Origin: Heterobilharzia americana
Lineage: Eukaryota > Platyhelminthes > Trematoda > Strigeidida > Schistosomatidae
Assembly: GCA_944470555.2 (NCBI GenBank)
Contig: OX104127.1
Coordinates: forward strand, 55,646,140 to 55,710,139
Direction of reading: 5' to 3'
DNA length: 64,000 nucleotides
Shown: in pieces, positions 9,991 through 20,576 of the stretch
How positions within the stretch are numbered: the first letter of the stretch is position 1
How the letters are laid out: the number at the start of each line of letters is the position of its first letter
Translations under genes and position numbers: made by a program
Notes under the pieces: generated by a model
Databases searched by the model: none
Seen by the model: only the letters and a program-made list of their open reading frames with translations
What the model was told of the DNA's origin: nothing

Positions 9991-10305
9991 GATATCCACC
10001 ATCTTGGCTTTCAGCCATCCCTAGTCCTCAACTGAAGTTGGAACGAGAGGTTTCAACTGGTTATATAGGTTTTCAAACTGTGCATGAGTAGCCAAATTTG
10101 ATGACTGCTTTCCAGGAACACAAAATCTAAGTCCAAGGGATAGGGCTTCCTTCTGATAGGTGGACAGTGTCACTGTAGAAAGGTTAGTAACGTACTTATC
10201 CGGGTTAACAGGGAAATGGTTAATATGATTTTTACTGTCAAGTGAACTGTTTAGCTTCTGATACAGAACCAGTAAAGCATTCTAACTTCTGAACATTTCA
10301 GAGCT

Positions 10306-12015
10306 ATGAAGGAACTACGAGAGAACCCTGATATTATTATCCTCAGACCTGACAAAGGCTCAGGTGTCGTGATCATGGATAAAATCGAATATAAGTGTAA
10401 AATGTCATCGATTCTTGAAGATGAAAATAAATTCACTAAGGATTGTTCTTCAGAAGACGTACAATTGTTACAGGGAACTGTGACCGCTAATCTAGTGAAA
10501 CTGCTCGAAATGAACGTCATTACCAGTCAAAAATTCGCCCTACTGAAACCAACTGAATCCCGATTCCCACATCTTTACGGTTTGCCCAAAGTACATAAAC
10601 CCAACAACCCCTTACGTCCCATAATGTCAATGTGTAAGTCGCCAACGCATAAGCTTGCCCAGTGGCTAGTGGAGTTATTGGATCCCATTAAGAAGCAATT
10701 TTGTAAGTATTCCTTAAAAGATACATTTGAAGTAATCAAATGCCTTGAGCATGTCAACATAAAGAGTAAATTTATGTGTTCATTTGATGTTAACTCATTA
10801 TTTACCAATGTCCCTTTGGTCAAGACAATTGACATTTTATGTGGTTATATTTCTGTGCATAAGTTTCCGATACCCATTACTTTGGATCACCTAAAACAGC
10901 TGTTACTTTTATGTACAAACAATATTAAATTCACCTTTGAGGGCGAACATTTCCGCCAGGTTGATGGTGTCGCTATGGGAAGTCCTTTAGGTCCCCTCCT
11001 AGCCGACATATTTATGTCACACGTTGAGAACTTAGCCGAGAACTTAATAGACCAAGCCCATCTGTATCGAAGATATGTTGACGATATCCTGATTATTTGT
11101 GAAAACTCAAATCAGGCTACTTCAATTCTAAACCGACTGAACGAAGTACAGAACAGCATATCTTTGACATGTGTAAGAGAGGAAGATGACTGCTTGCCGT
11201 TCCTAGATATATTAATTAGTCGAAGGCAGGATGGATCCATAAAACGATCTATCTACAGAAAACCTACATGGACAGGGCAATATCTGAATTACCATAGCTT
11301 TTGCCCAGTTCAGTACAAGCGAACGTTAGTAAGGTGCTTATTCAGCAGAATTCAACGAATATGCACCGAGGATACTTTAGAAGATGAAAGAGGAACACTG
11401 ACCGATATTTTGTTGGAAAATAACTATCCATCAACATTTATCAGGCAGAACAAAATCAGCAGAGCGTCAAAACTAGAACTGCAGTCAGTCCCAAAGAAGG
11501 ATGTCTTCATCAGCCTTCCGTACAAAGGTGACTCTCAGAGTGCAATCCTTAAGCAGAGACTTAACGCTGCTGTTAGAAGGACTTACTATGCAGCCAGGGT
11601 TCGAGTAATCGAAACCACGAAGCCCTTATATTCCCCCAAACCCCCACAGCATGTGAACGATAATGTCACATCCCATTGTATCTACCAATTCAAATGTACG
11701 TGTGGTGACACATACATAGGGAGGACTAATAGATCCATGCAAGTAAGGGCCTCGGAACATATTCCAAAGTGGCTTCAGAAGCAAATTAAATCACCTGAAC
11801 CTATAAATGTTGGTAGCAGACGTCCAAGTTCTTCGATCGCTAAACATATCGTTGAGACAGGTCACAAGATTGATGTGGCTACTTCCTTTACACCTATTTA
11901 CAAAACATGTTGGGGAGGGATCCTGAAATTTGTTGAAGCCTTAGCTATTAGGAAGTTGAAACCACCTTTATGTATTCATAAACAATTTGTTGTCACATTA
12001 AACCTTCCTTGGTAA
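10306..12015 (+). CDS. Penelope-like element polyprotein (RT plus GIY-YIG endonuclease)
   Basis: An open frame of 569 codons. The N-terminal part has the DKGSG block (about residue 24) and LYGLPKVHKP, typical of Penelope-like RTs. Motif A is FDVNSLFTNVP (about 160), followed by GVAMGSPLGPLLA (about 222) and the catalytic YVDD (about 256-259). The C-terminal GIY-YIG nuclease shows CIYQFKCTCGDTYIG (about 457-470), an Arg-containing helix and a late Glu in FVEALAIRKLKP. Penelope-like RTs prime from nuclease-nicked or telomeric ends. The frame reads open upstream only for a few codons before stops, so the usual N-terminal part is missing and the ATG at 10306 may not be the true start. No stop or frameshift breaks it otherwise. 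Likely a recent but 5'-truncated copy. Confidence 0.93.
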   Translation: MKELRENPDIIILRPDKGSGVVIMDKIEYKCKMSSILEDENKFTKDCSSEDVQLLQGTVTANLVKLLEMNVITSQKFALLKPTESRFPHLYGLPKVHKPNNPLRPIMSMCKSPTHKLAQWLVELLDPIKKQFCKYSLKDTFEVIKCLEHVNIKSKFMCSFDVNSLFTNVPLVKTIDILCGYISVHKFPIPITLDHLKQLLLLCTNNIKFTFEGEHFRQVDGVAMGSPLGPLLADIFMSHVENLAENLIDQAHLYRRYVDDILIICENSNQATSILNRLNEVQNSISLTCVREEDDCLPFLDILISRRQDGSIKRSIYRKPTWTGQYLNYHSFCPVQYKRTLVRCLFSRIQRICTEDTLEDERGTLTDILLENNYPSTFIRQNKISRASKLELQSVPKKDVFISLPYKGDSQSAILKQRLNAAVRRTYYAARVRVIETTKPLYSPKPPQHVNDNVTSHCIYQFKCTCGDTYIGRTNRSMQVRASEHIPKWLQKQIKSPEPINVGSRRPSSSIAKHIVETGHKIDVATSFTPIYKTCWGGILKFVEALAIRKLKPPLCIHKQFVVTLNLPW

Positions 12016-12340
12016 ATTCAACTATTGAAAAACCAAGTTCGATGTACTATTATTTTTTCGCTCTATTGATTTTCATTGTTATTCGGCCTTTAAGTCAGCC
12101 TTCCTACCTGACCCCTTTTTATTTTCTCACCCCTTATCTTCATGAGTTTTTATATAAATACCTATGACAAGTACGTGTGTGATCAGATAGTTCGAAATGT
12201 GTTGCGCAAATACATTACACGGTTCAGACAATTTACGTCTTCTTATTGTTTTGTCGAAGTTTATAAAGGGAACTAGTTGTTTTAAAATTTATATAAAGCG
12301 TTAATTTTCGGAGATATTCGACTGAACAATAAACTTTTTG
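12016..12340 (+). other. 3' untranslated part of the Penelope-like element
   Basis: T-rich region after the stop. AACAATAAAC near 12328 could serve as a polyadenylation signal. It ends where the next SINE begins. Confidence 0.55.
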
Positions 12341-12741
12341 CATTTTTGAGATGTGTGGGGATTTTTTTAAATTTAGAAGTAGTATTCATCATGGGCTGAC
12401 ATTAGCTGGGGAAACATTGAAAATCTGGGAGCACTGGACAGCTGTTTCGTCCAGCTAGTATGGGACTCCTTAACAGTTTGCACCCACGACCCGGTTAGGG
12501 ATCGAACTCAGGACCTCCAGGTTTCACGGCGAACGCGTTAAGCATTCAGTTACTCGGTCGGTTCCCAGTGGTTCACAATTTCCAACTTCTGTCAATTCAT
12601 GACATAGCGCAACTATCACCCAAGGTCTTCAGTTAGATTCCACTTCACTTCCGACTGGTTGACCCCACAGGTCACGCCTTCTCATTAGAACTTCCTGACA
12701 TCCATCTGGAAGCAAGTCACTAATGAGCACTATACAGTAAT
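12341..12741 (-). mobile_element. Smα-like SINE with degenerate hammerhead, copy 4
   Basis: This is the longest copy of the unit. On the minus strand it runs from a 5' block that reads GAAGTGGAATCTAACTGAAG, through a tRNA-like part with B-box GAGTTCGATCCC, to a hammerhead motif at about 12428-12480 and a tail. The ribozyme core reads UUAAGGA instead of CUGANGA, while GACGAAAC, ACAGCUGU and GUC are kept. Not expected to cleave. Confidence 0.75.
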
Positions 12742-12878
12742 GCATTTTTGAGATGAATGGGGATTTTTTTAATTTAGAAGTAGTATTCATCATAGACTGA
12801 CATCAGTTAGGGAAACATTGAAAATCTGGGAGCACTGGACACCTGTTTCGTCCAACTAGTATGGGACCCCTCAGCAGC
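12742..12878 (-). mobile_element. Smα-like SINE 3' fragment, copy 5
   Basis: Tail plus hammerhead part only, in the same direction as copy 4 and directly next to it. The core reads CUGAGGG, so A9 is lost. The tRNA-like head is missing. Confidence 0.7.
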
Positions 12879-13854
12879 AAATCTAAGGTTACTGTTCAAG
12901 AGTGCATACCTAGTCTACTGACAAGGTTGACTTAGTATAATTGTACAAGGGTGTTTATCCATATGCATTCAGTTTGTTACAAAATATTTTTTACATGTAT
13001 GCAAAAAAATGAATAACAAAAGTAATGACAATAATATAATCAAGGTCAACTATTTATTTTAACAAATAAAACAGTTTTATGATAATCATGTGTTTATTTT
13101 AACTATCATATTGTATAAGTAATGGAGAACGGAAGTATTTTATACCTAGACTTCGATTTAAACTTATCTTTGTACAGGCTAACCTATGCGCTAATCAGCT
13201 ATTTGTGCTCAAGTGAGTCAATATGTTAGAACCTGAGTAATAGAAAGGATTATAGTTGAGCAAGAATACATAATTGAACAAGATGAGCCGAATCAATATG
13301 ATCTAAATAGTGTAAGGCTGTTTTGTTTGTTTGAAGACTGAGCTCATCAACGGAGTACAACCCCGAATAAATTCAACTCACATAACCAAACTGTTTAGTC
13401 GAACTGATGAGTCACCTGACGATCGAATCAATAAGATAATGTATCTTAATAAAAACAACTTGATTCGATCTACTGACCATCAGAAGTGAAAGATATTGCC
13501 TAAGCAATAAAACCTTAAAAAGTGGACACAGATGCAATCGAAACACTGAACTATAACACTATAATATGATGCCTAATATGAAAATGAAACATTCAGCGAA
13601 TAAATTCCATATTGAAGATTTTACAAAAGCATAGGTTGTCTGGAAAACTAATTTGGCCTAACTAAGAAACTAAGACCATATAGGTAAGTATGCCTGATAA
13701 GTTAGACACTAATGTATGTGAAAAATTCAACTATCCCTAAAATAACAATTGAACACTAGTATTTACTTAAAAATCCATTCATCTGATGAGCATCAGTCAG
13801 TCAGTTAATCAAGTCGGTATCAATATGCGATTACAGATGTCTACGTAACATTCC
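12879..13854. other. AT-rich spacer, nothing recognised
   Basis: No repeat family or coding frame of note. Confidence 0.4.
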
Positions 13855-14395
13855 TTACATTCCACGGATTCACTATGTCAGTAATGTTTTGATCAGGTGA
13901 AGGGTAGTAGCCAAAACATGTAAGTCGATTGATGAGGTTATGAACCTTGGCCAATTAAGATGGTTTGAACATGTACTGTGCATCTCAAACTATCACCTAC
14001 GTGATGCGAAATGTTAGGGGAAATTGGACTAGGTTGAAAGAAGATTCAAAGTGATCGGACCAAAACCTGGCACTTGTCAATGAAGTCCATGAGTATTGAT
14101 TTGAGCCAAATGAGATGTAGACTGTCTGGTTCACATCCCCTAGAACAAAGGAACCATTAGTTGAGGACTCTCAGCAAAATGGTGTAGATGTATTCACTCT
14201 CTGATGTCTTCGAAAGCTAGAATATTCACACTTACAAATCGTTTATTCTTTCAAACATCTTTATCTACTTTGACAATTTTTTTTCTCGATCCACCTGTCC
14301 TTTGTTCACTATGGTAAAGTGTGGAAACTTAAGCCAATGAACCTGTATATGAGGCTCTACGTTGATTTTGTCAGTCAGTCAGTCACTATGGGAGC
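13855..14395 (+). pseudogene. RTE-like LINE family B, 3' fragment
   Basis: Matches the tail of the copies at 5236 and 23660: a GTGAAGGGTA block, a decayed LRWFEHVLCI-like peptide and the 3' untranslated part ending near a CAGT repeat (14380-14395). Full of stops. Confidence 0.7.
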
Positions 14396-14639
14396 TGACA
14401 TTATATTACTGCCTAACAGTTCAAAAGTTTTCATGTATCTGGCAAGTAGAAACTCAATTTTTTTAAAGTCAACTGCATTTCTTGTAACCCAAAAACTGTT
14501 TTGTTCAACGAGTCTAGGAATATTCAGCTATAGAGCTAATTGTTGAGTACAAAACTGCAAGCATGTGAGAATGCTCATATGAAATAAGAATAAATTAGAA
14601 ACTGGAACCACTAACAACGAAAAAATACTGAAGATGTTA

Positions 14640-14830
14640 ATAATGGATCGTGGCTAGCAGTGGAATCTAGGATGCGCATTTCGTCCTATTTGGGACTCCT
14701 CAGTTGGATGTACCTACTTCCCAGTGAGTGATGTTGTTCCCATCGGGATTCGGACTCGGGAGTGATCGCTTCAAACGCCAGAGCATTATCCACTACACCA
14801 CTGAGCCACTTCTTGTGCGACAGATATAGT
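14640..14830 (-). mobile_element. Smα-type SINE with hammerhead ribozyme
   Basis: The minus strand has an A-box-like GTGGCTCAGTGGTGTAGTGG and a B-box-like GAGTCCGAATCCCG, followed by a hammerhead motif and a 3' part that reads CCACTGCTAGCCACGATCC. This layout and sequence match what is known of schistosome Smα repeats. Confidence 0.8.
14661..14711 (-). ncRNA. Smα hammerhead ribozyme motif, intact core
   Basis: Minus strand: CUGAGGA (14697-14703), stem II GUCC/GGAC with loop CAAAUA, GAAA (14679-14682) and an AUC cleavage site (14671-14673). Stem III AUGCGCAU is palindromic. Stem I (AUCCAA with CUAGAU) has two mismatches, so activity may be reduced. The stem II loop is the one seen in the published Schistosoma hammerhead. 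Confidence 0.75.
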
Positions 14831-14859
14831 TTTTAGTATAGTTGCTTTTTTTATATGAT

Positions 14860-14955
14860 ACCGTCGTTGATTGGACCGAATTGATAGGCCTCTATTGGCA
14901 TATGGGCTCCTGTGCTGACGAGTCCCAAATAGGACGAAATCCCATGTACCTAAAT
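14860..14955 (+). mobile_element. Smα-type SINE fragment with hammerhead 5' half
   Basis: CUGACGA, GUCC-CAAAUA-GGAC and GAAA are intact at 14915-14939, but stem III and the cleavage site that should follow are gone (CCCATGTACC instead). A related block without the hammerhead is at 19855. Confidence 0.65.
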
Positions 14956-15340
14956 CGAACTCAAAACATTCAGGATTTAAAGGTGGATGCGTTAACTATT
15001 CAATCACTGGGTAGGAATTAAGTAGTCTATTATTATTATTATTTATTTTTTCCCTTCGGTTCCTAGTGGAACATAGGGCTTCAGTAGCACACCTCCATTC
15101 CACTCTGTTCTCTGCAGTCTTTTGAACCTGGAGCCACGACTGTCCACAAGCTTTTATTGCTTCCTCGCATGATCTGTAGTTTCTTAATTTTATCAACTCG
15201 GAACAAAGCGCAACTATTATCCAACGTCTTCAATTGGCATCCACTTCATTTCTGACTGGTTGACCCTATAGATCACGGCTCCTCATTAGAACTTCAAGAT
15301 ATCCATCTCAAAGCATCTCACTGAGTACTATAAATTATAG
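14956..15340 (-). mobile_element. Smα-like SINE, split by a LINE tail
   Basis: Both ends match copy 4: the B-box-side block near 14956-15010 and the 5' block near 15190-15340. The centre is replaced by a family A LINE end at 15029-15178. Confidence 0.65.
15029..15178 (-). pseudogene. 3' end fragment of RTE-like LINE, family A
   Basis: On the minus strand it reads CEEAIKACGQSWLQVQKTAE and then EWRCATEALCSTRN, the conserved family A tail. An ATT-rich tail lies at 15029-15048. It sits inside a SINE. I could not find a clean target duplication. Confidence 0.8.
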
Positions 15341-15344
15341 AATA

Positions 15345-15535
15345 TTGAACTCTGACCCTGTGATTGAATGTCTAACGCGTTCACCCTGAAATCCGAACAT
15401 TCTGAGTTCAATCCCTGCTGAGGTAGTGGGTGTATACTACTGAGGAGTCTCATATTAGGACGCTCATGGGGTTTCAATGGTTCTCCAACTGATGTCAGTC
15501 CATGATGACTACTACCTTAAATACAAATAGCAATC
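15345..15535 (+). mobile_element. Smα-like SINE with half hammerhead
   Basis: The tRNA-like part has B-box GAGTTCAATCCC. CUGAGGA and a stem II arm follow (about 15444-15465), then a deletion removes GAAA, stem III and the cleavage site. Confidence 0.65.
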
Positions 15536-15659
15536 ATCTGTTTGACACTACTAACTACCACACATTCATATTCATAACAATTCATAATATCAAACTATGC
15601 CGGTTGTACAAGAGATGTATCTTATGGTTCAATAGCCTATCAGATAACGTTTAAGGTGA

Positions 15660-15790
15660 TCATTGTGGGTTTCGAGTCTCAGTGGAAAAACCACCATTCA
15701 CTGGGATATAGGTACATCCAGCTGATGAGTGAGTCCCAGATAGGATAAGACATGTGTCTTATCTTATCCACAGAGGAATCAGCCTGTAAA
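15660..15790 (+). mobile_element. Smα-type SINE, degenerate
   Basis: GTTTCGAGTCTC resembles a B-box, and CUGAUGA at 15722-15728 starts a hammerhead-like motif. The second core strand reads AUAAGA rather than CGAAA, so the ribozyme is dead. Confidence 0.55.
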
Positions 15791-15794
15791 ATAT

Positions 15795-17330
15795 AGTGTC
15801 TAGGTTTTATAATTCTTCGACGCCTGAGTGGAGCTCGGGAACAACAAACCCGAGAAAACCAAGCAGGCTTTAGACCTGGCCGCGGATGTGTCGACCAAGT
15901 ATTCACACTGCGCCAGGTCCTGGAACACAGAAACGTTTACCGGTGCCCGACAATAGCTGTATTTCTCGACCTGAAGGCGGCATTCGACTCCGTTGATCGA
16001 CAAGTCTTATGGCGATGTCTCCCACTGAAAGGCGTGTGTACCGAGTAAGTACATCACCTTATTGAAAGCTCTATACTCGAACACTTGTTGGCGTGTTAGA
16101 GCCTATGATGAGACGTCGGGTGAGCTGTACTCATAGAGTGGTGTCCATCAAGACTGCCCACTCCCTCCATTTTTATTCAACTTTATCATAGATATTCTCA
16201 TGAAGGTTTCCCTCTCGTCGCCTGATTACATAGACGTTGGCCTAATAGCGGGAGAGTTTTCGTTAGACTTCGAATATGCAGATGACATTGTCCTGTTAGG
16301 TGAAGACGCTGACAACACGAGGTCTTTTGAACACTTTGAGTAGCAATTTGAGAATGTTTGAGATGCGTTTCTCACCATCCAAATGCAAATTATTGCTCCA
16401 GGATTGGTCTTCAACGGTGCCACGGCTAACAATAGTGTAGTGGTTGAGTGTGTCGACCACTTGACTTATCTGGAAAGTAGGACCAGCCCTGATGGCTCAA
16501 TGGCCGATGAAATCTCTGCATGGATACAAAAAGCTCGGTTGCCTTTTGCCACCTTACGCCACCTGTGGCGCTGCCGTGATATCCGATTGTCTACTAAGGG
16601 TCGCGTGTACTGTACAGCAGTCCTATCTATTCTACTATATGGCTGTGAAACATAGCTATTGAAAGTGGAAGATATGAGGTTTCAGGTGTTTGATCACCGT
16701 TGCCTTCGTAGTATAGACTGTATTCCATGGTGTCACCATGTGAGTAACGCAGACGTCAGGTACAGAGTTTTAGGGAGAAGAGGTAAGTCGGTTGATAAGG
16801 TTGTGAAACTTCATCGACTGAGATGGTTGGGACAGGTATTACGCATGCCTAGTCACACAATGTTGGCTGAAGTAGGTCAAGGCTGAAAAAAGACCCGAGG
16901 TGGCCAGACTAAAACATGGCACCGATGTATGAAGTGTTTAACTGTTGGTTTTAACTATGTGGGGCGATGCAGACTAGGTGGTTGGGGTCGGTGGGGGGAC
17001 AAGAGGAACCAGTGGTTGCAGACTGACTCTAGATGATATGGGTGAGAACCAATGTGAGTGGTGCAGATGTATATCCACACACATTATCCTCATCTTAACG
17101 ACGCTATAACGAATCTCACCATTTTCTCATTCTTCCCTTTCTCTCTCTCTCCCTCTCTCTCTCTGAGTACTTTATATTTCTTTTGACTAAATTTCCCTTT
17201 CTTCACCTTGCGCCTCACTGCCTTTTTACTTGATGTAGTGATATGAGGTGTGACAACTCGGACCGTTACGCAGTAATGCCTGGTCCTAGGTTGATCTGGA
17301 TGGATGGGGGATGATGGATAAGACATGTGT
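15795..17330 (+). pseudogene. RTE-like LINE family B, reverse transcriptase region
   Basis: Successive frames give QAGFRPGRGCVDQVFTLRQV, VFLDLKAAFDSVDRQVLW (motif A, Asp present), FEYADDIVLLGED (YADD active site), SPSKC, VVECVDHLTYLESR, the LYGCET block and RLRWLGQVLRMP. Frameshifts and stops separate the pieces, and part of the fingers and palm near 16040-16200 is scrambled. A CT-rich 3' end (17140-17165) closes it. It is the fullest family B copy in the window. The endonuclease domain is missing. Confidence 0.88.
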
Positions 17331-17469
17331 TCTTGGATTACATTGCTAGCCATCAACCAGTAGACTTAAGTAAATATTCCGTTCACCATTCGATTTCTTA
17401 TACATGTTAAGCGTTATTGTAATACTAAAAAACTGTAAATTATACGTAGTTTGTCACTTTGGTTTACTT

Positions 17470-18150
17470 GACATTCTTTGGGTCGACTACACAGTGCAAG
17501 GAACCTTCAAAATCAAGTTGAAAGCCTTGAAAGAAGTTGATGATAGACCACAGTTCAAGTCCAACACTCGGAACAGGATCTGAAGGATGAAGCTACGAAG
17601 AACATCTTCACGTCAGCCATCAGAGCGAAATAGGAGACATTGAGTAACATCCCTGAAGGATCGGGCATGGAAGAACACTGTAACTCTTTGAAAGGGATGC
17701 GGAAAGAAACCTACATAACCGTACTGGGAAGGAAGAGGAAGGAGGACAAGGAATGGATCTCAATTGACACATGGGAGCCGTTAAAGCAGAGAGAGGAAGA
17801 TGGTGAAGCAGAAGATAAACCAGTGCGATGCAAGGAGAAACAACGAAAAGAGGAACTGAACACAACGTATAAAACACTTCACTGGACAAAGAAGTGAAGA
17901 AGAGTGCACGCAAAGACAAAAGGCATTTCTACGAAACACTGGCAAGTGAAGCAGAATAGGCTGCTGGCTGGTAGGAGAGATCTGACAACATTGTATCAAA
18001 TAACCAGGTTACTATCTGGGAAGAGGTCAACATAGGTGAAGCCAATGAAAGATAGTGAGGGTGACCTAGTTGGCAAAGAAAACGATGGGCTAAACACTTC
18101 AGAAAACTCTTGAATCGACCACCACCTGCAACTCACCCAGAAAAAAGTTA
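17470..18150 (+). pseudogene. RTE-like LINE family A, linker and RT N-terminal fragment
   Basis: Reads KNIFTSAI, then ETYITVLGRKRKEDKEWISI, SARKDKRHFYETL and RWAKHFRKLLNRPPP with stops and frameshifts. These match the first 150 or so residues of the open copy at 48905-51032. The catalytic part is absent. It is the only family A copy here that extends upstream of the point where that copy is truncated. Confidence 0.82.
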
Positions 18151-18224
18151 AAAGTTAGCCACTAGGCTAATATTTTACCAAATTAATGACCCTCAATATC
18201 TAACATCGTAATATCATTTACAGT

Positions 18225-18435
18225 AGGTCTTCAGATGATTAAATCCACGAACATACTCAGCAACCTTGTAGACATTCATTCAGTAGGCAGTGAGTTAAGT
18301 TTATTGTTGTGTGACGGTTAATGATACTCTCTGACTGACCAAATCTCAATAGATGTAGCGGTGTTCAAACTTTATGACCCAGTTGATTGGTAGTCAACTG
18401 ACTTAATCTTAGAGTCACACCTTCATATAGGAAGT
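18225..18435 (-). repeat. diverged copy of a second tRNA-like SINE
   Basis: It shares the order of blocks with 30268-30440, such as CAGTAGGCAGTGAG, GTGTGACGG and a decayed tRNA-like head read on the minus strand. It lies directly downstream of the last exon of the thrombospondin-domain gene. Confidence 0.5.
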
Positions 18436-18490
18436 GAAAAAAAAAATATGATTATAGGGCAAAAATCTACGACAAAGATTGAGAAACTGA

Positions 18491-18882
18491 TTACCCTGTT
18501 CCAACAGGATATCCACTTGAATTATGATGATTGTTTAAATATTCTGAAGCATCATCTCTAGTAGTATTTTGTAAATGCGATGATCGATTCCTTCCCCGAC
18601 CATTTCGAGTTGATACATTGCCAACATATACACTACCGCCAACATTTCGATCTATTGTACGTCGTGAATCCCATATTTGCTTCAATAAAAAACGTGCTAT
18701 ACACACCAATAAACAAATAATTCCAATCGCTCCAACAATTCCACCAAGAATTTTATACAACTGAAAACCAGAATGATCAAATGAGCAATACGGTATTGGA
18801 TCAATAAGAGAATTTTTATTACGACTGAAATATATTTTCTCATCAGGTCCACATTCGTTACATTCAAAAACTGTATCACCAG
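18491..18882 (-). CDS. terminal exon of thrombospondin-domain membrane protein
   Basis: The minus-strand exon starts after a good acceptor (pyrimidine run then ACATAG) at 18883 and runs to TAA at 18491-18493. It encodes a Cys-containing stretch (VFECNECGPDEK), a transmembrane segment (ILGGIVGAIGIICLLVCIA) and a hydrophilic tail rich in Asn, Ser and Gly. The split codon left by the donor at 20135 (one base) joins this exon in frame, which supports the exon pair. I do not recognise the family. The tail is probably cytoplasmic. Confidence 0.7.
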
Positions 18883-19189
18883 CTATGTAAAAGGGAAAAA
18901 ATGACAAGATAAGTAATGAAAAATGATATTTTAATGATAATGTTATGCAAAACAATATAAAAACTTTAAGATATCACAGTCGATATGTAAAGATTTGAAG
19001 GTATTACCCACTGGCTAGCTTGAGGCGACTACACAAAATTCTATTCCCTAATTTGTGAACTGAATTCAACGCTTGGACAATTATGCTTGAAATAGAAAAC
19101 TTTACCAACACAGCAATGAATTAGTAAACGAGTTTATTAACTTTCCATTTCATTACAAAAGAATGCATAATGACAGTCATTTAGGACAA

Positions 19190-19375
19190 TGCAGATTAGC
19201 CGGTTGGGATCCACAGGATTGGAGACTGACTCTAGGTGATATGGCACAGAACCGGTGTCAGTGGTGCAGATGTATACCCACACACATTATCATCATCTTA
19301 ACGAGGCTATAACGAATCTCACCATTTTCTCTTTCTTCCCTCTCTCTCTCTCTCTCGCACGTAGGTCACACACCC
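19190..19375 (+). pseudogene. RTE-like LINE family B, 3' end fragment
   Basis: Matches the last coding and untranslated bases of the copy at 15795-17330, ending in a CT dinucleotide run (19341-19361). It lies in an intron, antisense to the host gene. Confidence 0.75.
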
Positions 19376-19854
19376 CCTATAACCCGCTAGTGTTCTGATT
19401 GCCTCAGGTTCAACCGCCCTCAATCCTTGACTACCAATCGTTAATTATTATTATGGTTTATATTTACCATTTCAAAAACAAAATGAAACAGTAATGTTCA
19501 CGTAAAGAGGATTTCTACTGGACATAAGTGGATAACAGTTAAAGACAGTACATAACTGGTCTGTTGATGGGAGGTTTGATTTGATGATGAACAAAACCAG
19601 ACCGCTTACTACAAACAAAATGATAATTAGAGAATAAAAAAAGAAAAACTTAGAAAATTATCAACAAACTGTTTACACTGAGTTTTAAGACTTGACTCAC
19701 AATGTCTAATTAAGACTGAGAAAGTGTTTCATACTGTTTCCCTTTGCAGACGAATAATAATGATAAAATAATAGTAATAATCACTTTATTCCAACAACAG
19801 TAACAAGGAATTCTCAGTATGTGATATTCCAACGAACTTGTATTAACGCATCGT
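19376..19854. other. intronic spacer
   Basis: AT-rich intron sequence of the minus-strand gene with no repeat I recognise. Confidence 0.4.
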
Positions 19855-20110
19855 TGATTTGAACCGAATTTCATCAGTATCTATTGTCATCTGGGCTCTT
19901 GTATGGATGCTTCGATATTGCCTGTAGTTTCAATTTTTTTTATTAATGATAGGTAATGGCTAGTAGTAGGGCTCAGGACGCGCGTTTCACCCTATCTAGC
20001 TACTCGTCAGATAGATGTATCGGATTCGGTGACTTAATGGATAACGGTCTAGTGTTTAAAATCATCAGTCTCTCGTTCGCTTACTGGGAGACAGGTACAT
20101 CCTAGTCGAT
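19855..20110 (-). mobile_element. Smα-type SINE in an intron
   Basis: The minus strand carries a decayed tRNA-like part (20020-20085), a hammerhead motif and a 3' part with CTACTACTAGCCATTACC. It lies in the same direction as the surrounding host gene, starting about 25 bases after the exon donor at 20135. Confidence 0.65.
19971..20016 (-). ncRNA. intronic hammerhead motif, core kept with damaged stem II
   Basis: Minus strand: CUGACGA (20004-20010), GAAA (19985-19988), stem III ACGCGCGU and GUC (19977-19979). Stem II (GUAGC against GGGU) pairs poorly and stem I is weak, so cleavage is doubtful. It is in sense orientation to the host gene. Confidence 0.55.
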
Positions 20111-20134
20111 CAGTGATTCTCAAATAAAACTTAC

Positions 20135-20298
20135 TTCCTGTACAACATTTATAAACCAAATAACCATTACACATCATCAATATGAATAGTAATAGCAACA
20201 GTATTACAGGCAATAATATGAAACAAACAGCTGTCGTTAGATTTGAAGAAGGGATGAGCAAAAAGGGAGTGTAATTTTGTTCAAGCACGACAAAAACC
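20135..20298 (-). CDS. internal exon with first transmembrane segment
   Basis: The minus-strand exon is bounded by an acceptor AG at 20299-20300 and a strong donor (GGAA then GTAAGT) at 20135. It encodes VFVVLEQNYTPFLL, then a long hydrophobic stretch (AVCFILLPVILLLLLFILMM) and YKCCTG. It ends with one base of a split codon, which matches the start of the exon at 18882. The exact acceptor is a choice on my part, and the reading frame is open through it. Confidence 0.6.
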
Positions 20299-20576
20299 TC
20301 AACTTCAATCTAACTATTTAAGGAAAGCATAAAATCTACTGTTGTGTGCTTAAAAGCGCATTGCTGTAACGCTAGTTTTCTTCATTTTATTGTTATAAAT
20401 TATAAAACAGTTGAGTGAAAACACTTGAAAAATGCACAACAGCTTAGGATATGATTTTAAGACATATTTTAATCAATTAAAAGTCAAAAGGGAGCAAATT
20501 GATGAAATATAACTCGGGGGGAAATTGTTGGTATATCAACCGACTGGGGACATTACGAGCCTGGCCAGTCAGTCAA

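Noticed and set aside
14735..14815. tRNA gene on the minus strand
   Set aside because: The tRNA-like block is the head of an Smα-type SINE and is followed directly by the hammerhead.
15722..15760. Active hammerhead on the plus strand
   Set aside because: CUGAUGA is present, but the second core strand reads AUAAGA, so G12 and A14 are lost.
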